Below, one piece after another: positions 1-5,960 of a DNA stretch of 11,616 nt; the stretch's first letter is position 1; each line of letters opens with the position of its first letter. The stretch comes from an uncultured Nitrospirota bacterium. Its GTDB lineage: Bacteria > Nitrospinota > Nitrospinia > SZUA-224. Location of the stretch: positions 1 to 11,616 of the forward strand of contig CAJVYE010000013.1 of the NCBI GenBank assembly GCA_913009285.1, in the 5' to 3' direction. Both the position numbers and the translations under genes were made by a program. A model generated the notes under the pieces. It worked only from the letters and a program-made list of their open reading frames with translations. It did not search any database and was not told where the DNA came from.

Positions 1-1059
1 GCAGTTGATGGAGATGATGAGGCCAGGTGGGTTACTGACAGGATTTCACTGATAAGGTACGGAAAAAGGATGGCTTATGAAGATTTTGCCATTATTTACA
101 GTGCAAATATCTAGTCAAGGCTTTTTGAAGAGGCCTTGAGGAGAAAGAGGATTCCCTATTCAGTAGTAGGGGGAACTAGTTATTTCGAGCGCAAGGAAAT
201 CAAGGACCTTGCCGCATATCTTAAAATTATTGCCAATCCACTTGATGACTTGAGTCTGTTAAGAGCAGCCAATACACCAAAAAGAGGACTGGGGCCTTCT
301 GCGATAAGAAAACTTGCAGATTTTGCGCAGAATAATTCTATAACCCTCCTTGAAGCATTCATGAGGGCGGGGGAGATAACAGGCATGGGAGAAAAGGTAT
401 CGGGTTCCGCAATAGGGTTTGCCAGTTTGATTAACCGGTACAGTGCTCTCTTCTTGAAAAACAAAGAAATGGGTAAGGTCTTTAGATCTCTCACCGAGGA
501 GATAAATTACCAAGATTATATTTATGAACTATATAAAACACCAGAGACAGCCATAAGAAGAGTTGAAAATCTTGAGGGATTTATCGATTCACTTTCCCAT
601 TATGAGACAGATGGTGAATCGCCATCCCTTCATGGATTTCTCGAAACACTGGCCCTTACCGACCTTCTGAGAGAAAAAGAAGAAAAGATAAGTCGTGGAG
701 TAACCCTTATATCCTTTCACTCCTCCAAGGGATTGGAATTCCCGGTGGTTTTTATTGTAGGTGTGGAGGAAGATATACTCCCACACAAAAAATCCATGGA
801 TCTGGATGGGGCTGTAGAGGAGGAAAGAAGGCTTTTCTATGTCGGCATAACCAGGGCCATGAAGGAATTATACATAACTTATACTGACCACAGAATAAAG
901 TATGGGAAAAATGCTCCTGCAACCCCATCAAGGTTTTTAGATGAGATCCCGGATGAAGTGGTAAAAAGGCTCGATAGCATCGAAAAAACAGACCCTGAGC
1001 AGGACGAAAAGGACGCAAACAATTTCTTCGCCGACATACAGGCGATGCTGGGAAGCTGA
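1..1059 (+). pseudogene. UvrD/Rep-family DNA helicase, 3' part, with in-frame amber codon
   Basis: This is the C-terminal half of a superfamily 1A 3'-5' DNA helicase (UvrD/PcrA/Rep type), closest by eye to E. coli Rep. The frame is open from base 1 and continues off the left edge. Visible family signatures are VGGTSYFERKEIKDLAAYL, NTPKRGLG, motif V (HSSKGLEFPVVF, near 718-750) and motif VI (EEERRLFYVGITRA, near 814-858). The frame is interrupted by TAG at 112-114, inside motif IV. Relatives read Y-R-x-N-x-Q-S-R here, whereas this gene reads Y-S-A-N-I-stop-S-R. The amber therefore replaces a conserved Gln (CAG to TAG), and the nearby conserved Arg is Ser. No other stop or frameshift follows for about 945 nt. 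A TTG restart at 136 would lie inside a domain and is not a credible start. It may be a recent pseudogene, an assembly error or a read-through codon. Family assignment is secure; the functional state is not. Confidence 0.85.
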
Positions 1060-1064
1060 AGTAA

Positions 1065-1105
1065 GAGTCAAATTAACAATGCCAAAGGCGGTGGTAATTT
1101 GACTC
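1065..1105. terminator. 11-bp inverted repeat between convergent genes, possible bidirectional terminator
   Basis: GAGTCAAATTA (1065-1075) and TAATTTGACTC (1095-1105) are perfect inverse complements separated by 19 nt, which themselves contain a small GCC-AAA-GGC hairpin. The element fills the gap between the helicase stop and the stop of the convergent PLP-enzyme gene, which is where a shared terminator is expected. There is no clear T-run on either strand, so intrinsic termination is only a guess. Confidence 0.45.
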
Positions 1106-1106
1106 A

Positions 1107-2417
1107 TTAAATTCGATCCAAGGCCCTTGATAGATCATAGATGATGTCCTTGGTTGGCTCAATTCCAACCGAGAGCCGGATTCCTCCTGGTTCAATCCCA
1201 TCCTTTACCTGTTCTTTAGGGGGGATTTCAGCATGTGTCATAGAACTGGGATGCTCCACCAATGTGCGGATCTGCCCCAGGCTGACTGCCAGTGTAATTG
1301 TATATCCTTCTTTAGCCAGGTAATTGATTAGTCTCTTCCCTTTTTTTAATGCCAACTCATAACTTCCTTTCAAGACAAAATAGAGCATGGATCCAGGGGC
1401 AAACCGATCGTCAAAATCGATCATTTGTCTCTGTGCCAGATCATATTGGGGAAATGATTTAAGACCAGGATAGCTGACCCGCTCAACCTTGTCATGGTTT
1501 TTCAGAAATTGAGCGATATTCTTAGCAGAGCGCTCTTGAGCCTCGAGACGGAGTGAAAGGGTGGAGAGTCCAAACACCATGATATCCCATGCTGATTTAG
1601 GAGGGAGAACACCCCCAAGATCCTTCCTATAGTAAAGGAGATCATGTTCATACAACCTAGAGGTAATAACCGCTCCTCCCATGTCAGTACCAAATCCACA
1701 GATATTTTTGGTTAAACTATGGACTACCATATCAGCTCCCAGGGTAATAGGACGCTGGCAAAAGGGTGTGGCAAAGGTATTATCCACAATAGTGCGGATC
1801 TTCTCATCCTTTTTTCTCTTTTTGTTAACCGCTTTTACGATCTCACTGACCCCTGAGATATCTATCAATTCCATGGTAGGATTAGATGGCGTCTCAAAGT
1901 AAATTGCCCGTGTCCTGGTATTGATCTCCTTTTTCAGCGCAGATAGATCGGTCAGGTCAATGGTCTTTACTCCAATCCTATAACGGGGATACCAGCGATG
2001 AAAAAGACTGTAGGTACAACCATAGAGTGTTCGGTGGGTTATAACCTCATCTCCTGAAGAGAGGGTCACACCTAACGAGGCAGAGATAGCAGCCATCCCG
2101 CTAGAAAAGGTGATAGCAATATCCCCTTTCTCTGCAAATGCCAGATTTTCTTCAAGGATCCCCCGCGTAGGTTCCCCTAATCTGTCATATATGTAGATAG
2201 GGGGGTGCTCAACATATTTTTTTTTGTCATACTCTTTAGCAAATTCAATAAATCCTTTTGCAGCACGCCTGGCCGAATCAAGACGGAAGGCTGTAGATGA
2301 AGTAATCGGCGGAATCACATGGTGGCGATAATCCCACCTCGGTGTTTTAAAACGACCATGGATCAGGAGGGACTTAATAGAATATAGTCCCCCCCTTACC
2401 TTTTTGAACATACCCAT
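1107..2417 (-). CDS. Cys/Met-metabolism PLP-dependent enzyme (cystathionine gamma-synthase / methionine gamma-lyase family)
   Basis: A 436-residue cytosolic fold-type I PLP enzyme of the trans-sulfuration family. Visible landmarks in order are Y-D-R-x-G-E-P-T-R (77-85, phosphate-binding Tyr/Arg from the partner subunit), S-S-G-M (105-108), L-Y-G-C-T (131-135, cofactor-stacking Tyr132), D212 (pyridine nitrogen) and H-S-L-T-K (233-237, with Lys237 the likely Schiff-base lysine). The Cys after Y-G resembles methionine gamma-lyases, which usually have Y-G-C-T where cystathionine synthases have Y-G-G-T. However, the residues after Lys237 (N-I-C-G-F-G-T-D) depart from the usual K-Y-x-x-G-H-x-D. Substrate could be methionine, cystathionine or an O-acylhomoserine; I cannot choose. 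The ATG at 2415-2417 has AAGGA about 8 nt upstream. It is separated from the upstream carbonic anhydrase gene by a palindromic repeat, so co-transcription is uncertain. Confidence 0.88.
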   Translation of the reverse strand: MGMFKKVRGGLYSIKSLLIHGRFKTPRWDYRHHVIPPITSSTAFRLDSARRAAKGFIEFAKEYDKKKYVEHPPIYIYDRLGEPTRGILEENLAFAEKGDIAITFSSGMAAISASLGVTLSSGDEVITHRTLYGCTYSLFHRWYPRYRIGVKTIDLTDLSALKKEINTRTRAIYFETPSNPTMELIDISGVSEIVKAVNKKRKKDEKIRTIVDNTFATPFCQRPITLGADMVVHSLTKNICGFGTDMGGAVITSRLYEHDLLYYRKDLGGVLPPKSAWDIMVFGLSTLSLRLEAQERSAKNIAQFLKNHDKVERVSYPGLKSFPQYDLAQRQMIDFDDRFAPGSMLYFVLKGSYELALKKGKRLINYLAKEGYTITLAVSLGQIRTLVEHPSSMTHAEIPPKEQVKDGIEPGGIRLSVGIEPTKDIIYDLSRALDRI

Positions 2418-2428
2418 AATAAGGATCC

Positions 2429-2585
2429 TTAATTAGTGCCTGACTGAAAATCTGTGTCTGAACCAAAACTGCCCAGGTACAAGGCGCATGAAAATTTTGT
2501 AACCGGAGTGTATTCAAATACATGAGTATTACAAAATTTTCCTGCAACGCAGTAGATGGGCAGTTTTCGTTCAGACACTAATTAA
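2429..2585. repeat. MITE-like palindromic repeat
   Basis: A long imperfect palindrome. The outer arms TTAATTAGTGCCTGA (2429-2442 core) and TCAGACACTAATTAA (2572-2585) pair with one mismatch. GTGTCTGAAC...CTGCCCA (2454-2475) pairs with 2557-2578 in 21 of 22 positions. The inner arm 2486-2502 (AAAATTTTGTAA core) pairs with 2529-2545 in 16 of 17. The left end carries a second, degenerate copy of the TGTCTGAA arm. The element ends flush with, and overlaps, the stop codon of the carbonic anhydrase gene, and TTAA occurs at both ends. It has no coding capacity. The structure fits a non-autonomous miniature transposon or an interspersed palindromic element; no transposase is present in the window. 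Confidence 0.7.
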
Positions 2586-3346
2586 TGATCGCTCTTTGTC
2601 GGCTTTTTTCCGTTATAGCCATCTGCCAAAGAGGTATTAACATGAACAACAGCCTTGTTAGTATTTTCATAGGGTGATCCGATCCTTGGAGGTAGGGCAT
2701 CTGCTTGTGCCTGAGTTGTGATAACAGAGCCTGGTGGCACATAACGGTTATCCGGGATAATTACCCCATTTGTAATTAAGGATTTAACACCAACAGCCAC
2801 ATTCTTTCCGACCTTTGCATTAAAGACTTGGGACTGCATACCGATAAATGTATCATCTCCGACATAGGCAGGACCATGAACCAGAGATTGGTGAGCAATA
2901 GAGACCCTTTTGCCTATATAGACGGCATATCCTGTCTCGTCATTAGATTCCTTGACACTCAATCTTTTCCCATTGGCTGAAAAACGTCTTCCTTCTATTT
3001 GTACCCAGTGGCCATGGTGTATCTCCTCAGTCTCTAGGGCATGAATTCCTGCTCCATCTTGGATGTTTGATTCATCTCCGATATGAAGTGGTTGGCCCTC
3101 ATCTCCACGGACAAACGAGTGAGGAGCTAAATAAACCCTTTTCCCGATTGTTACATTTCCGATTACAACAGCCTCCGGAGAGACATAAGAGGATGGATCA
3201 ATCTTGGGAGAGGTCACTTCTTTATCAAAATCGGTCAAAACGTTTTTCGCAATTCTTCCTTTAGACGCGCAAGAGACTATACCTGAACAGAATAAAATAA
3301 TAACAAAACCAATAAAAGTGTTCTTCATAAGAAGATTTGATTTCAT
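2582..3346 (-). CDS. cam: Cam-type gamma carbonic anhydrase, predicted lipoprotein
   Basis: A 254-residue left-handed beta-helix carbonic anhydrase (CO2 hydration to bicarbonate) of the archetypal Methanosarcina Cam type. An N-terminal hydrophobic segment ends in the lipobox I-V-S-C26, with Ala at +2, so the mature protein should be lipid-anchored facing the periplasm. Metal ligands are visible as His102 (I-H-A-L), His152 and His157 (S-I-A-H-Q-S-L-V-H-G). Arg80, Glu83, Gln96 and Asp97 match the active-site Arg, Glu, Gln and Asp of Cam. Glu105 in H-A-L-E-T sits at the proton-shuttle Glu of the acidic loop, which the shorter CamH forms lack. The block from Y-A-V-Y-I-G to the C-terminus closely follows Cam as I remember it. 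The ATG at 3344-3346 is preceded by AAAGGGGGA at about 5 nt; a second Met at residue 7 is a possible but less supported start. It lies downstream of the selenoprotein gene, another envelope protein. Confidence 0.9.
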   Translation of the reverse strand: MKSNLLMKNTFIGFVIILFCSGIVSCASKGRIAKNVLTDFDKEVTSPKIDPSSYVSPEAVVIGNVTIGKRVYLAPHSFVRGDEGQPLHIGDESNIQDGAGIHALETEEIHHGHWVQIEGRRFSANGKRLSVKESNDETGYAVYIGKRVSIAHQSLVHGPAYVGDDTFIGMQSQVFNAKVGKNVAVGVKSLITNGVIIPDNRYVPPGSVITTQAQADALPPRIGSPYENTNKAVVHVNTSLADGYNGKKPTKSDH

Positions 3347-3432
3347 TGTATCCCCCTTTCAAATAATTTAAAGTTATAGGTATAAAAAAAATTCCATTTA
3401 GTATTTAAGCTAAGCTAACCAGAAATTGAAAA

Positions 3433-3474
3433 TCAATAAAAATCAAAAATTAAAGATAAAAAATCAAATTGCAT
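3433..3474 (-). other. Orphan strong ribosome-binding site with 13-codon ORF
   Basis: Immediately after the stop codon of the thioredoxin-like gene, the minus strand carries TAAAGGAGGTGAT (3494-3482), complementary to the entire anti-Shine-Dalgarno tail of 16S rRNA. ATG follows at 3474-3472. The frame encodes MQFDFLSLIFDFY and stops at 3433-3435. The rest of the gap to the carbonic anhydrase (3347-3432) is AT-rich, with three AAAATCAA direct repeats on the plus strand (3429-3436, 3439-3446, 3460-3467) overlapping this ORF. The ORF could be a translated mini-peptide, the remnant of a lost gene, or chance. Confidence 0.3.
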
Positions 3475-3491
3475 TTTTAAAATCACCTCCT

Positions 3492-4067
3492 TTACTTGTT
3501 ATCTTTTAATAAATAACTAATAAATCCCTTTGCATCATTACTACTCCAATCCCTGTAACCCACTGTCTTTCCAATGATATTTCCTTTGCGATTAATGATA
3601 TAATTAACAGGAATCCCTGAAACACCGTACTTACGACTTGCAACTTGATTAATGTCAGAGGCAGCAGGATATGTCAGATTATGTTTTTCCATGAAATTTC
3701 TTATTTTGGGATTTACCTTTTTTGCTGGTCCAGAGTCGTTAAAGATCCCAAGGGTAACAAAATCTTTATCCTTAAATTCATTATGCAGCTTCTCTAAGGA
3801 AGGAGCCTCCTTCCGGCACCATCCTCACCATGTAGCAAAAAAGTTTAAAAGTATTACCTTGCCTTTTAAATCTTTTAAGCTTATCTCCTTTCCATTGATA
3901 TCTTTAATTGTAAAATCAGGTGCATTGATATCTCTTGATGCCTTTGCAATCCTCAATTTTTCAAAATACTCTTCTCCTCCTTCTACTCTTTGAATAAATA
4001 TACCCAGGGTAATAAAGATTACAGCAAACAATAGCCCATATAATCTTTTTTTATTATATTTTTTCAT
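3492..4067 (-). CDS. Thioredoxin-like (TlpA/ResA-type) selenoprotein with UxxC motif
   Basis: Read through the TGA at 3825-3827, this is a continuous 191-residue membrane-anchored thiol-disulfide oxidoreductase facing the periplasm. Residues 9-25 form one hydrophobic anchor with a K/R-rich N-terminus. A-P-D-F (49-52) opens the AhpC/TlpA-like fold. L-L-N-F-F-A-T-W-U81-G-W-C84-R-K-E is the active site, and G-I-P153 supplies the cis-proline next to it. Relatives have Cys where the TGA lies, and one base change (TGA versus TGC or TGT) separates the two. The frame is otherwise intact on both sides, and a SECIS-like hairpin follows the TGA. I infer selenocysteine at residue 81. Known roles of the family are reduction of cytochrome c apoprotein or other periplasmic disulfides; the partner here is unknown. 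AAGGAGG lies 10 nt before the ATG. The alternative is a nonsense-inactivated tlpA-like gene. No Sec machinery gene is in the window. Confidence 0.82.
3798..3827 (-). promoter_or_regulatory. UGA codon and bacterial SECIS-like hairpin
   Basis: On the minus strand, TGA (3827-3825) is followed by 10 nt and then GGAAGGA-GGC-TCCTTCC (3814-3798), a perfect 7-bp stem with a three-base loop. The loop begins 17 nt after the TGA and has G in its first two positions. This agrees with the general bacterial SECIS description (a short stem within the coding region, loop roughly 16-37 nt from UGA, G near the loop start) recognised by SelB. The same bases encode C-R-K-E-A-P-S-L in frame. Confidence 0.7.
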
Positions 4068-4130
4068 TTGACTCTGTCCTCCTTGAAATTTTTAAATTGC
4101 AATAAAGAATATCTTGTAATGCACCTTATG

Positions 4131-5384
4131 TCAACCTGTAAATTCAAAAGACTGAAGCTCTCTTATCCTCTTTACTGCTGGAGGATGTGAATAATAAAAG
4201 CCAGCATACCAGGGATGGGGATGCAGATTGGAGAGATTGTCTTTGGATAATTTTATGACAGAACCGATCATACCTTCTGGATTTCCTATTAATTCACAGG
4301 CAAAACAATCGGCTTCCCTTTCATAACGTCTGGAAAAAAAGCTACTTATTGGTGTAAATGGAAAAGAGACAATACTACCTATGAAGGCCAGTATCACCAA
4401 TTTTGCGAAAAGTGTAGGTGGCGCAATGTGAAACATATCTGTCAAGATATCTGTCTGAATAATTCTAAAGGCAATATAAATAACTACCAATCCGATGAGT
4501 TCTGAAACCACTAAAAGCTTTAAAAGATGTCTTTTCTTCCAGTGTCCGGCTTCATGTGCCAGTACAGCAAGAATCTCATTATCCTCCATTTTTTTTAGTA
4601 GAGTGTCATACAGAACGATCCTTTTAACCTTGCCAATACCTGTAAAATAAGCGTTTGTATGTTTACTTCGTTTGGATGCATCCATCTTAAAGATTCTGCT
4701 TACCCTGATTCCAATCTTTAGCATTAACTCTTTGATTTTATCCTCTAGTCTCTCTTCATCGATAGGTGTAAACTTATTAAAGATTGGTTCAATAACATAG
4801 GGTGAGATATACATCATAAAGAGAGTAAATATCAAGAAGAAACCCCATACCCATAACCACCAATAATTGGGATTTGCTTGAATCAACCAGAGTCCAACCG
4901 ATATCATGATACCCATGAGAATCGTAGAAAGTAACAACGATTTAAAAATATCTGTTATCCATAACCATGGCGTTACAGTATTGAAGCCATACTTATTCTC
5001 TATCTTGAATGTGCTATATAGACTAAAGGGTATTGAAAGGATGATTTCAGCATAACCCAGAATCAGGAAAAATCCTATCCCTGATAAAATAAATGGCAAA
5101 TTTAGGGATGAAATCCATGAATTATAAACACGCAATAAACCACCAAAGAGAAATATAAGCAAAAGAATATTATCGAAAATGGATTCAATAAATCCGAAGC
5201 GAGCGAGTTCTACAGTATAGTCTCTGGTTTTTTTTAACAATTTGGCATCAATATGTCCTTCAAACTCTGGTGGTATGTCTGCTCCATATTTTTCAAGATG
5301 GCGCAGGTTGAGAAATTTTAACCAATAGCCGAAAAGTACGACTAAGACATAGCTACAAAGAAGGATAACGAGATATATTTCCAT
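4131..5384 (-). CDS. Ste24-like M48 zinc metalloprotease, integral membrane
   Basis: A 417-residue peptidase family M48A protein of the CAAX-prenyl-protease-1 (Ste24) type. Hydrophobic segments are visible near residues 3-20, 70-85, 97-120, 148-170, 176-196, 290-308 and 325-345. The zinc site is H277-E-A-G-H281, with the third ligand probably Glu355 in Y-E-R-E-A-D. T-G-I-G-K-V-K-R-I-V-L-Y-D-T-L-L before the motif and Y-S-H-P-P-A-V-K-R-I near the C-terminus are typical of the family. In bacteria, which generally lack prenylated CAAX proteins, such enzymes probably act in membrane-protein quality control, but the substrate is not established here. It is the first gene of the minus-strand block and ends 63 nt before the selenoprotein gene. 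Only a weak AGGG lies about 8 nt before its ATG. Confidence 0.92.
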   Translation of the reverse strand: MEIYLVILLCSYVLVVLFGYWLKFLNLRHLEKYGADIPPEFEGHIDAKLLKKTRDYTVELARFGFIESIFDNILLLIFLFGGLLRVYNSWISSLNLPFILSGIGFFLILGYAEIILSIPFSLYSTFKIENKYGFNTVTPWLWITDIFKSLLLSTILMGIMISVGLWLIQANPNYWWLWVWGFFLIFTLFMMYISPYVIEPIFNKFTPIDEERLEDKIKELMLKIGIRVSRIFKMDASKRSKHTNAYFTGIGKVKRIVLYDTLLKKMEDNEILAVLAHEAGHWKKRHLLKLLVVSELIGLVVIYIAFRIIQTDILTDMFHIAPPTLFAKLVILAFIGSIVSFPFTPISSFFSRRYEREADCFACELIGNPEGMIGSVIKLSKDNLSNLHPHPWYAGFYYSHPPAVKRIRELQSFEFTG

Positions 5385-5407
5385 AAGGTACCCTAAATTA
5401 AAGAGAA

Positions 5408-5444
5408 CTAAAAGTGGCTTAAATGCCTAAAGTGAGCTAAAGTT
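5408..5444. repeat. Three CTAAA(A)GTG-type direct repeats
   Basis: CTAAAAGTG (5408-5416), CTAAAGTG (5427-5434) and CTAAAGTT (5437-5444) recur in the 172-bp gap between two divergent genes, upstream of the M48 protease gene. The last two copies are exactly 10 bp apart, about one helical turn. They could be regulator-binding sites or simply low-complexity sequence. I see no other convincing element in this gap. Confidence 0.3.
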
Positions 5445-5556
5445 TAATGGGAATAAAAGAATCATTCTCACAATTAAAACTTGCCAAGAAGACATTTTTA
5501 ATGTAAAAAATAATTATACTATATACTATCTAAATACTGAATGATATAAATTATTT

Positions 5557-5766
5557 ATGTTAGAAAAGATTCCTTATTCGACGTTGATCATAGTCGCCAT
5601 ATTACTTGGACTGGCCCCTTTCAGACCTATGCCTCACCTGTTCGAGAAATTGATTATGCTATATAAGGGGACCCTGAATCGTCCCATTGATATATTTGAC
5701 CTTTTTCTTCATTCCTCTCCTATTATCTTGATTATTGTAAAGTTTGTTATGGAGAGGTATCATTAA
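5557..5766 (+). CDS. Small two-helix membrane protein
   Basis: A 69-residue protein with two predicted membrane segments, about residues 6-22 and 52-65. They are joined by a conserved-looking polar stretch, E-K-L-x-M-L-Y-K-G-T-L-N-R-P-I-D-I-F-D-L. I believe similar small proteins starting L-E-x-I-P-Y-S-T-L with L-x-R-P-I-D-I-F-D-L are widespread in proteobacteria, sometimes labelled RND-transporter-associated; that label is from memory and gives no firm function. The ATG lacks an obvious Shine-Dalgarno sequence (the preceding bases are A/T only), so it may be weakly translated or start leaderless. It is divergent from the M48 protease gene and followed 12 nt later by a REP-type repeat. Its bias and hydrophobicity pattern argue for a real gene. 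Confidence 0.65.
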   Translation: MLEKIPYSTLIIVAILLGLAPFRPMPHLFEKLIMLYKGTLNRPIDIFDLFLHSSPIILIIVKFVMERYH

Positions 5767-5777
5767 AACAATATAGT

Positions 5778-5900
5778 CCCCTCTCCCCCTTGGGGAGAGG
5801 GTTAGGGTGAGGGAGTTTTATGAGTTTGTGAAATAATTAAGAAGACTATAGAAAAGAAGAAAATCCCCTCACCTCAATCCTCCCCGGGGGGAGAGGAGGT
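5778..5900. repeat. REP doublet (two inverted GC-rich palindromic units)
   Basis: Unit 1 (5778-5813) reads CCCCTCTCCCCCTTGGGGAGAGG followed by GTTAGGGTGAGGG. Unit 2 (5865-5900) is the same motif inverted and diverged, CCCCTCACCTCAATCCTCCCC then GGGGGGAGAGGAGGT. Each unit has its own short hairpin, and the pair forms a larger inverted repeat around a 51-bp AT-rich centre. The core CCCTAACCCTCTCCCC is a very common interspersed repeat in bacterial genomes. The arrangement is that of a REPIN or MITE. Its right end supplies the GGAGG in front of the short ORF at 5904. Confidence 0.75.
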
Positions 5901-5903
5901 AAT

Positions 5904-5960
5904 ATGGAAAAATGTCAATTTATTTCTGACCCGTCCCAAAGGAAAGATTATGCAAAATAG
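5904..5960 (+). CDS. Possible 18-residue leader peptide overlapping the amidohydrolase start
   Basis: GAGGAGGTAAT places a strong Shine-Dalgarno sequence directly before ATG 5904. The frame encodes MEKCQFISDPSQRKDYAK and stops at TAG 5958-5960, overlapping the first codons of the amidohydrolase (ATG 5950) in a different frame. This geometry would allow translational coupling. The GGAGG belongs to the end of the REP repeat, so the ORF may be an accident of the insertion. There is no sequence evidence of conservation. Confidence 0.3.
   Translation: MEKCQFISDPSQRKDYAK

Noticed and set aside
112..114. TAG in the helicase as a pyrrolysine codon
   Set aside because: The aligned residue in relatives is Gln, not a known Pyl position, and CAG to TAG is a common transition. 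No Pyl genes are in view, so a nonsense mutation or sequence error is simpler.
1141..1902. Short plus-strand ORFs opposite the PLP enzyme
   Set aside because: They are shadows of the well-supported minus-strand gene, with no family motifs or ribosome-binding sites.
3825..4067. An 80-residue truncated protein and a separate 66-residue protein at 3492-3692
   Set aside because: They are the two halves of one frame. The second has no ribosome-binding site and starts in mid-domain, so a single selenoprotein explains both.
4131..4133. TGA ending the M48 protease as another Sec codon
   Set aside because: The protein is already full length, there is no hairpin after the TGA, and the frame continues only a few codons.
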